From contig CAZYTA010000010.1 in NCBI GenBank assembly GCA_964650465.1, forward strand, positions 1 through 64,000: 64,000 nt of DNA, written 5' to 3'. A program made the position numbers and the translations under genes. Shown here in pieces: positions 52,573 through 61,292 of the stretch. Source of the stretch: RGIG6353 sp964650465. Its GTDB lineage: Bacteria > Bacillota > Clostridia > Oscillospirales > SIG627. The notes under the pieces are model-generated. The model was given only the letters and a program-made list of their open reading frames with translations, was not told the origin of the DNA and searched no databases. The first letter of the stretch is position 1. Every line of letters starts with the position of its first letter.

Positions 52573-54691
52573 ATCCTATTTTGAAGGTGTATTCTTTATT
52601 TTCACTTGGAGTAAAGATTAAGGTCATAATATTTTTATCAATATTAACCTCACCCATATTACAGCTCTTGAAGCTGTAACTGTTTGGAATGTGAACGGTG
52701 AGCTTATATTTGTCATCCTTTACAAGGTCTGCTGTGACAACAAGTGTATTATCCTTCCATTCAACATTGCGAAGCTCTGCTGCACCCTGTGACATATGTC
52801 TTGATGTGCTCGTTATCTGGGGACGGTTGAGGAGTGGTCTGAGGGACAGTACTCTTGTTTCATATGGCAGTAGGTCAAGCTGTATGCCGTCCTCGATTAT
52901 GCCAAGATAGGTATCTCTGAAATAATCGTAGACAAGATATTTGCCGTCATCGAGACGAAGTGTCTCTTTAAAGCTTACATCCCTGACAAGCTCATTTTCG
53001 GTTAGATTCATAACACCTGCAACAAGATATTCTTCAAAAGGCAAAGCCACCTTTTGACATATTATTTGTGTGTTTCCGTCGCATATTGCTTTGTTGAAAT
53101 CGGTAGGATGTACCTTTAAAACGGGGAGTGCTCGCTTAAGTAAATCAACACGCTCCATAGGAAGTAAGGGCAAATCATCGCCGAAGGTGAGGGGAAGACC
53201 AAGCAGTGAAACTATGCTCAATCTTGATACAGCCTGATTAAAGTCGCTGTATTCATCACGCAATACTACGTTATCAGGATCGTTTATGAGTGCTATATTA
53301 TGAAGAGGATAGTATTTTCTCAAACGTCCGATTGTGTAGACAAACTTTTCCCATGTAAAGAGGTCCGGACCTATACGTGAGGCATCAAATACCCCAGCGC
53401 TCCATAAAATAGATGAAATATAGCCGCCGCAGGCAAGCATAAAGAAATCCTCACCAAGTAACTCTCGTGTTTTCTTTATCATGCCAACAAATGCTTCGTA
53501 GGTGGTCATGTCGGGGTCTTGCATATTTGCGTGGAATCTTTCGTGTGCAAATATACAGTTTGGAAGGGTATCGTATTTAACAGCCTCGTATCCCCAATCT
53601 TTTATCTGCTGTACAGCCTTTGGCAGAAATCCGTTGAGATATTCTGGGTGTGTTACATCATAGTAATACTTACCGCTCCAGGTCTCATAGTGGGCAAGAC
53701 TTATTTCGGGGTGCTCTTTTTCATAGTCTGTCATTGAAGGGTCATTGGTGAATCCCATCCACAGTGCGGGAATAAAGCCGCATTTTTTTATTTCTTCTGC
53801 AACATATCCGAGTCCGTTTGGATATTTTTGGGGGTCGGGATTAAAGCAATCAACTCCGTCAAAACGTTCTTTTTCATACTTTTTATGATACCACTCCCAG
53901 TCTACCCATACAGTATCGGCACCGAAATCCTTCAGATGTTCAGCCTGAAAACGTGCATTTGACAGCACTTTTTCCTCGGAGGCATCGAATTTTACGGCAT
54001 ACCATGTCATCCACCCTGCCGGAGGAGCATCGTATTTACCACGCTTTTTGAGGGGCACAAAATTAATGTCATATTTTTCGGCAAGTATATTCTCTTTGAC
54101 TTTGAAAAGTATTATCTCAGCAACACCTTCTGTCATAGTGGACATTCTGAATTTGTATTGCTTTTCGTCCCAGTCGTAAGAAAGCTTAAGGTCACGGCAT
54201 CCTTCGATACAATAGGCTCTGTCGGTGCTTTTATTGTAAACTGCATTGTCATAAAGTGATACTGCAGGTCCTATGGCACATCTGATTGCCTCTGTTGCTG
54301 TATCCTTTGAGTTTATGGCAAAGCATTCATCTGCATCACCATTTATTATTTTGCCGTTCAATACTATTCTGTATTGCTGTGTCTCATAAACCTGAATTCT
54401 TATTTGTTTTGAAGACACAGTGGCAAATATCTGAAAGGTAGGAAGGTCCTTTTCGGTTTCCCCGGGATGGAAAGTCATTGTCATTTTTCTTTCCGACGTT
54501 TCTGAATCAAAGACATGACCTACAGTGCATTTTGCATATTCGTTCATCTCAATGAACTTTTCGTTGTCAAGATAAAGTCCGTCTATTACCAGTTCTGACT
54601 GTGCCTTGCTCGGAGTATGAACAAGGGTGAGTGTATAGCTTTCGTCATCGTATTTTGCAAGATAATTTTTATAAGTACAATAGTTAACCAT
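52568..54691 (-). CDS. Clan GH-D glycosidase (GH36/GH27-like, alpha-galactosidase type)
   Basis: 707 residues, no signal peptide. Beta-sandwich N-terminal part (1-~215), TIM barrel (~220-560) beginning PPAGWMTWYAVKF, and a beta C-terminal domain. The probable nucleophile Asp is in YEAVKYDTLPN and the acid/base Asp in DASRIGPDLF, where GH27/GH36 enzymes carry theirs; FGADTVWVDWEWYHKK and PALWMGF are matching barrel strands. Substrates of the clan are alpha-galactosides or alpha-N-acetylgalactosaminides; the exact one is open. Divergent from an AraC regulator 116 bases away that probably controls it. Confidence 0.82.
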   Translation of the reverse strand: MVNYCTYKNYLAKYDDESYTLTLVHTPSKAQSELVIDGLYLDNEKFIEMNEYAKCTVGHVFDSETSERKMTMTFHPGETEKDLPTFQIFATVSSKQIRIQVYETQQYRIVLNGKIINGDADECFAINSKDTATEAIRCAIGPAVSLYDNAVYNKSTDRAYCIEGCRDLKLSYDWDEKQYKFRMSTMTEGVAEIILFKVKENILAEKYDINFVPLKKRGKYDAPPAGWMTWYAVKFDASEEKVLSNARFQAEHLKDFGADTVWVDWEWYHKKYEKERFDGVDCFNPDPQKYPNGLGYVAEEIKKCGFIPALWMGFTNDPSMTDYEKEHPEISLAHYETWSGKYYYDVTHPEYLNGFLPKAVQQIKDWGYEAVKYDTLPNCIFAHERFHANMQDPDMTTYEAFVGMIKKTRELLGEDFFMLACGGYISSILWSAGVFDASRIGPDLFTWEKFVYTIGRLRKYYPLHNIALINDPDNVVLRDEYSDFNQAVSRLSIVSLLGLPLTFGDDLPLLPMERVDLLKRALPVLKVHPTDFNKAICDGNTQIICQKVALPFEEYLVAGVMNLTENELVRDVSFKETLRLDDGKYLVYDYFRDTYLGIIEDGIQLDLLPYETRVLSLRPLLNRPQITSTSRHMSQGAAELRNVEWKDNTLVVTADLVKDDKYKLTVHIPNSYSFKSCNMGEVNIDKNIMTLIFTPSENKEYTFKIGF

Positions 54692-54807
54692 AAATTTTCT
54701 CCTTTATATTGCAATATATCTGATAATATACTATAATATAAATAAATAACAGTAAATACAGTTTTAGTCATAAAATTTTAGCTTTTGGTCATTCAGGGGA
54801 TGTTACA

Positions 54808-55536
54808 ATGAAAATTGTCAATTTTTATAAATTCAGGCATATGTATCAGAATTCCGATTTTCGCTTTGCGGGACACCGCCACGGAAGATATGAGGCAAAC
54901 ATAGTTTTCAAGGGTACAATTGAGCTGACCTGTGGAAGTAATATCTTTACTGTATCACAGGGGTGCTTTGCTATATGGAAGCCGGGTGTTTTTCACATGA
55001 GCAGGGTGATATCCGATGGCGGAGCAGAGCTTCTGGCAGTGGAGTTTGACCTTGAGGATTACAGCTTTCCTACAGAGGAAAGTGCCGTTATAAGACTTAA
55101 CAGCACAGACCTTTCGATAGCCGAGGCAATGACTGATACTGAGGGGGATGCGTTGGAAAGGCTGACCGAGGCTTTTTTTATCAGACTCTCCGACAGAGAG
55201 GGGAGTGCCGAGCCCTCGGAGAAGGGACTTTCATGGATATACCACAGTGCAGTGAATTTTATGGCAGACAATATTGCAGAGGATATCACCGTTCCGTCGG
55301 TAGCAAAGCATTGCGGAGTCTGCCTCACCACGCTCAAAAAAGCATTTTCCGAATATGCGGGCAAGGGCGTAAAAGCATACTTTACGGAAATGAAGCTTCA
55401 TAAGGCAAAGGAGCTTCTTGAAAAAGGAGAAACTGTATCCGCCGTCTCGGACAAGCTCGGCTTTTCTTCACCCGCATATTTTTCACAGTGCTTCAAAAGG
55501 GTATCGGGAATTCCCCCGAAAAATTTCAAAGCATAA
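54808..55536 (+). CDS. AraC-family transcriptional regulator
   Basis: 242 residues. Cupin-like N-terminus (FAGHRHGRYEANIVFKG; CFAIWKPGVFHMS) and AraC double helix-turn-helix (ITVPSVAKHCGVCLTTLKKAF; VSAVSDKLGFSSPAYFSQCF), ending GIPPKNFKA. Likely sugar-responsive activator of the divergent GH-D glycosidase. The stop codon TAA is also the first bases of the tandem dispersed repeats. Confidence 0.88.
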   Translation: MKIVNFYKFRHMYQNSDFRFAGHRHGRYEANIVFKGTIELTCGSNIFTVSQGCFAIWKPGVFHMSRVISDGGAELLAVEFDLEDYSFPTEESAVIRLNSTDLSIAEAMTDTEGDALERLTEAFFIRLSDREGSAEPSEKGLSWIYHSAVNFMADNIAEDITVPSVAKHCGVCLTTLKKAFSEYAGKGVKAYFTEMKLHKAKELLEKGETVSAVSDKLGFSSPAYFSQCFKRVSGIPPKNFKA

Positions 55537-55639
55537 AGCGGTCAGTGACCGCTGACAATGCTCGCCTATCATAACCTATGGATATAGCCAAACAAGATGA
55601 AACGGCGAGGTTTATTCAATGCAATTTTCTATATAATAA
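55535..55639 (+). repeat. Dispersed two-stem intergenic repeat, copy G (tandem, 105-bp period)
   Basis: Stem 1 GCGGTCA-G-TGACCGC, CTCGCC at the start of the middle block and GGCGAG at its end (stem 2), CCTATGGATATAGCCAAAC between them, tail CAATGCAATTTTC. It starts in the AraC stop codon. Confidence 0.9.
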
Positions 55640-55744
55640 AAAGCGGTCAGTGACCGCCGACAATGCTCGCCGATCATAACCTATGGATATAGCCAAACAA
55701 GATAAAACGGCGAGGTTTATTTAATGCAATTTTACTTTAGTATA
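55640..55744 (+). repeat. Dispersed two-stem intergenic repeat, copy H (tandem)
   Basis: Same 105-bp unit as copy G, differing at about four positions over the first ~87 bases, then diverging in the tail (TTTACTTTAGTATAGG). Confidence 0.9.
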
Positions 55745-55754
55745 GGATAAATTT

Positions 55755-55781
55755 AAGGCACACCCCGAAGGAGTGTGCCTT
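55755..55781 (-). terminator. Probable terminator of the aldolase gene
   Basis: AAGGCACAC pairs with GTGTGCCTT; on the minus strand an AT-rich stretch follows, with a weak T-run. Confidence 0.7.
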
Positions 55782-55793
55782 GTGATATGTATA

Positions 55794-56723
55794 TTACTTG
55801 TTCTTAAGCTGCTCGAGAACCTCTCTTGTGATTCTTGCAACAAGCTCGTCTGTAGCCAATACGCCGCCTGTAACTGCAGTACCACAGCTTCCGAAAAGCT
55901 CCATTTTCTTGATAACAGCCTTCTTGATAGCTTCAACAGATGCAGGGATAAGGTCGATGATACCCTTGTTCATATCTGTGAATGCGCGGAATTCAGCCTC
56001 AACTGCCGCAATGTTGATATCTGTGAAGATGTTTACCTTGCTGATACCCTTTTCAATAGCAGTCTTGAAATCCTTGTCTGTAAGACCTGAACCGCCGTGA
56101 AGTACAAGGGGTACATCAATTGTGTTTGCGATGGTCTCAATTCTTTCAAAATCAAGCTTGGGGGGAAGCTTATATGCGCCGTGCGCAGTTCCTACAGCAA
56201 TAGCAAGTGCGTCAACCTTTGTTCTTTCAACAAAGTCTCTTGCCTGCTCGGGGTCTGTGTAGAACTTGGAAGCATCCTCCATGGAAGCCTCTGTTGCACC
56301 CTCTGCACCGCCTACATGACCAAGCTCGCCCTCAATGGTTGCACCGTATGAGTGAGCAATATCAGCCATCTCACGAACCTTCTTTACGTTCTCTTCGTAA
56401 GGGTCGGTAGAGCAGTCATACATGATAGATGTAAAGCCAAGCTCAAGAGCCTTGATACAGGTCTCTTTCTTAAGACCGTGGTCGAGGTGAGCAACTACGG
56501 GTACTCTTGCCTTCTTAGCCATGGGAATGAGGTAGTATGAAACCTCCTCCAGAGGACCGTAAGGGAAGAGAACCTCAGCAGTACCCATGATAACAGGTGA
56601 GCCTGTCTGCTCAGCTGCGTTTATAATACCGCGTGCAAGCTCAAGGTTAACAGCATTAAAAAGTCCGATACCGTACTTACCCTTCTTGGCAGGGTAAAGC
56701 ACTTCGTTCATATTAACAAGCAT
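55794..56723 (-). CDS. Class II fructose-bisphosphate/tagatose-bisphosphate aldolase family protein
   Basis: 309 residues from ATG at 56723 after AGGAGG; a longer frame to 56807 has no ribosome site. Zinc-dependent barrel with VVAHLDHGLKKE (catalytic Asp and zinc His), EGELGHVGG, AVGTAHGAYKLPP (zinc His), VLHGGSGLTD (zinc His) and SKVNIFTDI (phosphate site). It cleaves a ketose bisphosphate to triose phosphates, here most likely for glycolysis or tagatose/galactitol breakdown; the two cannot be separated by eye. Cytoplasmic, monocistronic, with its own promoter. Confidence 0.9.
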   Translation of the reverse strand: MLVNMNEVLYPAKKGKYGIGLFNAVNLELARGIINAAEQTGSPVIMGTAEVLFPYGPLEEVSYYLIPMAKKARVPVVAHLDHGLKKETCIKALELGFTSIMYDCSTDPYEENVKKVREMADIAHSYGATIEGELGHVGGAEGATEASMEDASKFYTDPEQARDFVERTKVDALAIAVGTAHGAYKLPPKLDFERIETIANTIDVPLVLHGGSGLTDKDFKTAIEKGISKVNIFTDINIAAVEAEFRAFTDMNKGIIDLIPASVEAIKKAVIKKMELFGSCGTAVTGGVLATDELVARITREVLEQLKNK

Positions 56724-56765
56724 TTTATTTTCCTCCTGTATAGGTTTAAATTCTTTAACACCTAC

Positions 56766-56794
56766 ATTGTATACCCAATCAAACAAAAAGTCAA
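56766..56794 (-). promoter_or_regulatory. Predicted promoter of the aldolase gene
   Basis: Minus strand TTGACT (56789-56794), 17-base spacer, TACAAT (56766-56771). Confidence 0.75.
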
Positions 56795-56975
56795 TACAAA
56801 ACAACAAAAAACAAATAAAAAAGTCGAAAATATTTTGAATTATTCAATAACAGCATTTTTTTATGTTGACTTTGACGAAAATGGCGGAGGCACAACACCG
56901 TATAATATGAGTCATGCGACCACAGAGTATACAAAATAAAAAGAGACGGCTCAAGCGCCGTAAAAATCACCGTAT

Positions 56976-57015
56976 AAAATCAATGCTGAACCGATGTCGG
57001 TTCAGCATTGATTTT
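56976..57015. terminator. Terminator of the aminotransferase gene
   Basis: AAAATCAATGCTGAACCGA pairs with the complementary TCGGTTCAGCATTGATTTT. It overlaps the gene's stop codon at 57014-57016. Confidence 0.88.
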
Positions 57016-58231
57016 ATTCCTGTTGGTAGTTCTCCAAAAAGTCGCCTATTTCAATCATGGCATTATACAGAGTGTCGGGCTCGGGGAGCATTACAATTCT
57101 GAAATGGTCGGGGGTGGGGTAGTCGAATCCGCTTCCTGCGACGATGAGTATTTTCTTTGCCTTCAAAAGGTCGAGAGCGAATTTCTTGTCGTTTGTGATA
57201 TTGTGCTTCTTTATGTCTATTTTGGGGAACATATAAAATGCCGCGCGGTTTTTTACGTAGGTCAGGTCGGGGCATTTGTCCATAGCACGGCAAGCCGCTT
57301 CTCTCTGCTCAAAGAGTCTGCCGCCGGGGACCATCATTGCCTTGGTGCTTTCCCAGTCGGAGAGCGCCGCAGGTATAACGAACTGTGCGAATGCATTTGA
57401 GCAAAGTCTCATTGATGCAAGCGCCACAATTCCGTCTATCATGTCAGCCGCCTGCTCTGTGGGACCTGTTATTACCATCCAGCCGCAACGCATACCGCAG
57501 ATAACATGGGACTTTGACAGACCGTTCATGGTGAATACCAATACATCGGGGGCAACCTTTGCCATGGGTGTGTGTGTCATGCCGTCCATAAGAAGTCTGT
57601 CATATATCTCGTCGGAGAATATAACAAGGTTGTGTTCTCTTGCAATATCTGCAATCTGCTCAAGTATCTCAACGGGGTATATAGCACCTGTTGGGTTGTT
57701 GGGGTTGATAATGAGAATAGCTTTTGTTTTTGAGGTTATCTTGCTCTTGATATCGTCAATGTCGGGATACCAATCCGACTGCTCATCACAGATATAGTGA
57801 ACAGGCTTTGCACCTGCAATGTATGCGCAGTTAGCCCAAAGGGAATAACAGGGGCAGGGAACAAGTATCTCGTCACCGAAGTTGAGAAACGCCGTTGTAG
57901 CCATGCTGACTACCTCGCTGACACCGTTTCCTACAAATATGTTGTTTACATCAACATAGGGAACGCCTGTTGCCTCGTGGTATGCCTTTATTGCTTCTCT
58001 TGATTCTATTGTGCCTTTTACATCACTGTAGGGGACAGCCCTCTCTACACTTTCAAGCACCGCGTTTCTGATGCTCTCGGGCATCTCAAATCCGAACTTT
58101 CCGGGGTTGCCTGTGTTAAGCTTCAATACCTTCTCGCCCTTCTTCTCCATCTCCAGAGCCTCACGGAAGGTTGCACCTCTTATGTCCGAATGTACGAGTG
58201 TTAATTTGTCTGATCTCTTGATTTCGTTCAT
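57014..58231 (-). CDS. PLP-dependent aminotransferase (alanine-type, AlaT-like)
   Basis: 405 residues, class I fold. The PLP Lys is in FTMNGLSKSHVICGMRCGW; also PNNPTG (substrate and cofactor contact), FSDEIYDRL (Asp holding the pyridine N) and FRIVMLP (C-terminal carboxylate Arg). Closest to AlaT-type enzymes that make alanine from pyruvate and glutamate. Glutamate dehydrogenase lies upstream on the same strand, which would regenerate glutamate, but promoter and terminator separate the two genes. Confidence 0.9.
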   Translation of the reverse strand: MNEIKRSDKLTLVHSDIRGATFREALEMEKKGEKVLKLNTGNPGKFGFEMPESIRNAVLESVERAVPYSDVKGTIESREAIKAYHEATGVPYVDVNNIFVGNGVSEVVSMATTAFLNFGDEILVPCPCYSLWANCAYIAGAKPVHYICDEQSDWYPDIDDIKSKITSKTKAILIINPNNPTGAIYPVEILEQIADIAREHNLVIFSDEIYDRLLMDGMTHTPMAKVAPDVLVFTMNGLSKSHVICGMRCGWMVITGPTEQAADMIDGIVALASMRLCSNAFAQFVIPAALSDWESTKAMMVPGGRLFEQREAACRAMDKCPDLTYVKNRAAFYMFPKIDIKKHNITNDKKFALDLLKAKKILIVAGSGFDYPTPDHFRIVMLPEPDTLYNAMIEIGDFLENYQQE

Positions 58232-58268
58232 TAATAATATATCTCCATTAATTTTCTAAAGCCTTATT

Positions 58269-58297
58269 AGTATATCACAAACAAACCAAAAATGCAA
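58269..58297 (-). promoter_or_regulatory. Predicted promoter of the aminotransferase gene
   Basis: Minus strand TTGCAT (58292-58297), 17-base spacer, TATACT (58269-58274). Confidence 0.65.
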
Positions 58298-58404
58298 TAT
58301 TTTCTGTTTAAAAGTTTAAAAAAGCTATAAATTGATAATATTTTCGGCAAAATACCAAAATCACCGAAAATATTTCAATACATCTCAATAACAAGCCAAA
58401 ACAA

Positions 58405-58428
58405 AAGGGAGGCGAAACGCCCCCCCTT
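58405..58428 (-). terminator. Probable gdhA terminator
   Basis: On the minus strand an AAGG-G-run-CG hairpin (GGGCG-TTT-CGCC-type stem) is followed by TTTTGTTTT. It lies beyond the hairpin array, so the array is inside the gdhA 3' untranslated region. Confidence 0.7.
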
Positions 58429-58453
58429 AAGACTATTTATAAAATTGGCGGAA

Positions 58454-58590
58454 GATTTCCGAAGGAAATCAACCAAAATATTTCGCAAAGCGGAATATAT
58501 CACTCACCAAAGTGAATATCACTCGCTGTAGGCGAATATCGCTCCGACACAGTGTGTCGGAATTTCATTGAACAAAGCTTTGCTTTGTTC
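58454..58590. repeat. Tandem array of six short hairpins with conserved linkers
   Basis: Hairpins: GATTTCC-GAA-GGAAATC (58454), ATTTCGC-AAA-GCGGAAT (58480), TCAC-CAAA-GTGA (58504), TCGC-N5-GCGA (58523), TCCGACAC-AGT-GTGTCGGA (58543) and GAACAAAGC-TTT-GCTTTGTTC (58570). The linkers AATATATCACTC, GAATATCACTC, GAATATCGCTC and GAATTTCATTG repeat while the stems differ. This fills most of the 359-base space between the aminotransferase start and the gdhA end. Confidence 0.8.
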
Positions 58591-59937
58591 TTATACGCAT
58601 CCCTGAGCCTTCATAGCCTCTGCAACCTTAAGGAAGCCTGCGATGTTAGCACCTGCAACAAGGTCATCGCCGAAGCCGTAAGCCTGAGCAGCCTCAACGG
58701 AAGCCTTGAAGATGTTCTGCATAATCTGGTGAAGCTTAGCATCAACCTCTTCTGCAGTCCAGCTGTAACGCATGGAGTTCTGAGACATTTCAAGACCTGA
58801 TGTAGCAACACCGCCTGCGTTAACCGCCTTGGAGGGAGCAATCTTAACACCGTTAGCCTTGAGATATGCAATAGCCTCGTTTGTTGTGGGCATGTTGGAA
58901 ACCTCAACATAGTACTTGATGCCGTTTTCAACTATCTTCTTTGCATCCTCGATTCTTACCTCGTTCTGAGTAGCACAGGGCATAAGGATATCAGCCTTAA
59001 CACCCCAAGGCTTCTCGCCTGCAAAGAAGGGAACATTGAACTTCTCTGCGTAGTCCTGAACTCTGTTACGGCAGGATGCACGCATTTCAAGCATGTAGTT
59101 TATCTTTTCCTCTGTTGCAACGCCGTTCTCGTCATATATGTATCCGTCGGGACCTGAGATAACAACTACCTTACCGCCAAGCTCGTTAATCTTCTTGACT
59201 GTACCCCAAGCAACGTTACCGAAGCCTGATACAACGAAGGTCTTGCCCTTGATGTCATCGCCGAAGTGCTTGAGCATTTCAACTGTGTAGTAAACAGCGC
59301 CATAGCCTGTAGCTTCGGGACGGATAAGTGAACCGCCGTACTGAATGCCCTTACCTGTGAATACACCTGTAAACTCATTCTTCATTCTCTTGTACTGACC
59401 GAACATATAACCGATTTCTCTTGCGCCTACACCGAGGTCGCCTGCGGGAACGTCAACATCTGCACCGATGTGACGGCTAAGCTCAATCATAAAGCTCTGG
59501 CAGAAGCGCATAACCTCTGCATCTGACTTGCCCTGAGGGTCGAAGTCTGCACCGCCCTTACCGCCGCCCATGGGGAGAGAGGTAAGGCTGTTCTTGAAGG
59601 TCTGCTCGAAGCCGAGGAACTTCATGATACCTGAATATACATTGGGAGCAAATCTGATACCGCCCTTGTAAGGACCGATAGCAGAGTTGAACTGTACTCT
59701 GAAGCCGCGGTTTACCTGCACCTTGCCGTTGTCGTCAACCCACGGAACTCTGAAGGAAATCTGTCTGTCGGGCTCAACTATTCTTTCGAGAATACCTGCC
59801 TCAACGAAATCGGGACGGGCATCGATAACGGGCTCAATGCTTTCGAATACTTCTTCTACTGTCTGGATGAATTCGGGCTCGTTAGCATTTCTTTTTTTGA
59901 CTGTCTCAAGGACATCTAACATATACTGGTTTTTCAT
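58591..59937 (-). CDS. gdhA: Glutamate dehydrogenase (NADP type)
   Basis: 448 residues, the standard hexameric length. Substrate-binding Lys residues in GPYKGGIRF, PMGGGKGGADF and DPQGKSDAE; catalytic Asp in VPAGDLGVG; nucleotide fold VVSGFGNVAWGT. It makes glutamate from 2-oxoglutarate and ammonia, the main ammonia entry in many gut Clostridia. AGGAGG ribosome site, strong consensus promoter, and a 3' region with a hairpin array, suggesting high expression. Confidence 0.96.
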   Translation of the reverse strand: MKNQYMLDVLETVKKRNANEPEFIQTVEEVFESIEPVIDARPDFVEAGILERIVEPDRQISFRVPWVDDNGKVQVNRGFRVQFNSAIGPYKGGIRFAPNVYSGIMKFLGFEQTFKNSLTSLPMGGGKGGADFDPQGKSDAEVMRFCQSFMIELSRHIGADVDVPAGDLGVGAREIGYMFGQYKRMKNEFTGVFTGKGIQYGGSLIRPEATGYGAVYYTVEMLKHFGDDIKGKTFVVSGFGNVAWGTVKKINELGGKVVVISGPDGYIYDENGVATEEKINYMLEMRASCRNRVQDYAEKFNVPFFAGEKPWGVKADILMPCATQNEVRIEDAKKIVENGIKYYVEVSNMPTTNEAIAYLKANGVKIAPSKAVNAGGVATSGLEMSQNSMRYSWTAEEVDAKLHQIMQNIFKASVEAAQAYGFGDDLVAGANIAGFLKVAEAMKAQGCV

Positions 59938-60027
59938 ATTAGTAAAAACCTCCTGTAAGTAAAAAATTTAAATCCGATTTATTCTCATTGTACTCGTTGT
60001 ACAGGATAAATAAAATTTAATAAGGAT

Positions 60028-60056
60028 ATTATAATTATCTTTTTTTTACTTGTCAA
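60028..60056 (-). promoter_or_regulatory. Consensus promoter of gdhA
   Basis: Minus strand TTGACA (60051-60056), 17-base spacer, TATAAT (60028-60033), both exact. A small palindrome TGTAC-N5-GTACA lies downstream in the leader (about 59988-60003) and could be an operator. Confidence 0.85.
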
Positions 60057-60168
60057 TAGAAAATTGTTAAAAAAAGTCAATAAGTATAACTTTTTTTATA
60101 TAAAGTGTTGCCTAATTATTGACTTTTCCTCCTCTTTGTGCTAAAAAATATATGTAGAATGCGGTAGA

Positions 60169-60240
60169 TTAGGAGAACACATATGCTTGAACAGATAATT
60201 AAAGTTAGGAGAACACATATGCTTGAACAGATAATTAAAG
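60169..60240 (+). repeat. 36-bp tandem duplication of ribosome site and start codon
   Basis: The unit TTAGGAGAACACAT plus ATGCTTGAACAGATAATT plus AAAG is present twice, identically, at 60169-60204 and 60205-60240. Thirty-six is a multiple of three, so the frame stays open from both starts. Confidence 0.95.
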
Positions 60241-61292
60241 ACAGAGACATTCCCTCGCTTCCAAGTGTGGTTAACACGTCAGACAGACGTGAATATATGA
60301 AAAAAATTCTCGTCGAGGAGGAGTACGGACAGCCTGTACCGCTGCCCGAGGACGTTACCTACGAGGTAAAGGAGCTGGAGTCCGCCACGTATATGGCAGG
60401 AGACGCAACTCTCGAGGCGGTAACGGTAAAGGGCAAGCTTCTTGGAAAGGAATTTTCTTTCCCATTTAAATTTGTGCATCCTACCGATAAGAAAAATCAA
60501 AAGGTTGTTGTGCAAATCAATTTCCGATATGATTGTCCCGACAAATATACTCCTGCAGAGGAGATTATTGACAGAGGCTATTCATTGGCGATATTCGACT
60601 ATAAGCACATAACCTCAGACGATAATGATTTCACCAACGGAATTGCAGGAATACTTTTCCCTGACGGTGAACGCAGAGCTCCCGATGCCACAGGTAAAAT
60701 AATGATGTGGGCATGGGCGGCATCCCGTGTGGCTGATTACCTTGAAACGCTTGACTATGTTGATATGAACTGCCTTGCGGTTGCGGGACATTCAAGACTT
60801 GGTAAAACTGCACTTGTTGCAGGAGCTTTTGACGAGAGATTCAAATTTATCCATTCCAATGATTCGGGTTGCAGCGGCGGTGCTATCCACCGTGACAAGA
60901 GAGGAGAGACCGTTGAGGTAATAACCAGAGTATTCCCGTTTTGGTTCTGTCCAGGTTTCAGAAAATATGCTGACAATGAGCACTCGCTCCCCTTTGACCA
61001 GCACTGGCTGGTAGCGGCATCGGCACCGAGATATGTTGAGATAGGTACTGCTGTTGAGGATGTGTGGGCTGACCACGAATCGGAATATCTTACCTGCGTA
61101 ATGGCAAGTGAGGAATTTGAGAAGCAGGGGGTTGACGGATTTATTCATCCCGACCGCTATCCCGAGCTTCACGAGCATTTCAAGGATGGACACATATCGT
61201 ATTACGTTCGTCATGGTAAACATTTCTTCAGCAGATATGACTGGAATAAATTTATGGATTTTATAGATTCAAAAATCGGAGAGAATAAATGA
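60183..61292 (+). CDS. CE15-like alpha/beta hydrolase (carbohydrate esterase)
   Basis: 369 residues from the first start (60183) or 357 from the duplicated start at 60219; both have the same AGGAG site. Alpha/beta-hydrolase with the nucleophile Ser in AVAGHSRLGKTAL (near residue 191 of the short form), where CE15 glucuronoyl esterases have a G-C/H-S-R-x-G-K motif. NDSGCSGGAIHRDKRGE, FPFWFC, LPFDQHWLVA and VEDVWADHESEYL fit the same group, which supply the acid and base. No signal peptide, so it probably deacylates imported oligosaccharides. Its stop overlaps rsmD by four bases. Confidence 0.8.
   Translation: MLEQIIKVRRTHMLEQIIKDRDIPSLPSVVNTSDRREYMKKILVEEEYGQPVPLPEDVTYEVKELESATYMAGDATLEAVTVKGKLLGKEFSFPFKFVHPTDKKNQKVVVQINFRYDCPDKYTPAEEIIDRGYSLAIFDYKHITSDDNDFTNGIAGILFPDGERRAPDATGKIMMWAWAASRVADYLETLDYVDMNCLAVAGHSRLGKTALVAGAFDERFKFIHSNDSGCSGGAIHRDKRGETVEVITRVFPFWFCPGFRKYADNEHSLPFDQHWLVAASAPRYVEIGTAVEDVWADHESEYLTCVMASEEFEKQGVDGFIHPDRYPELHEHFKDGHISYYVRHGKHFFSRYDWNKFMDFIDSKIGENK

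Noticed and set aside
55535..55744. Insertion sequence with lost transposase
   Set aside because: Units are only about 105 bp, have no clear terminal inverted repeats or target duplications, and keep internal stem structure; a MITE origin is not excluded and is discussed as a finding.
56864..56913. Plus-strand TTGACT/TTGACG with TATAAT as a promoter of a small RNA
   Set aside because: The spacing to TATAAT is more than 20 bases; no matching -35 lies at 16-18 bases, and no clear transcript follows except the shared terminator.
56914..57102. Short plus-strand ORF rich in Arg and Lys between the aldolase and aminotransferase genes
   Set aside because: No ribosome site; its second half is the terminator hairpin and the antisense of the aminotransferase end.
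58454..58590. Possible CRISPR array
   Set aside because: The repeated parts are only about 10 bases, spacing is near 20 bases, and the variable parts are self-complementary hairpins; no cas genes are present.
59938..60168. Riboswitch or T-box in the gdhA/esterase divergent region
   Set aside because: The region is simply AT-rich with a consensus gdhA promoter, a weak plus-strand promoter-like TTGACT and TAAAAA pair, and one small palindrome; no conserved core is visible.
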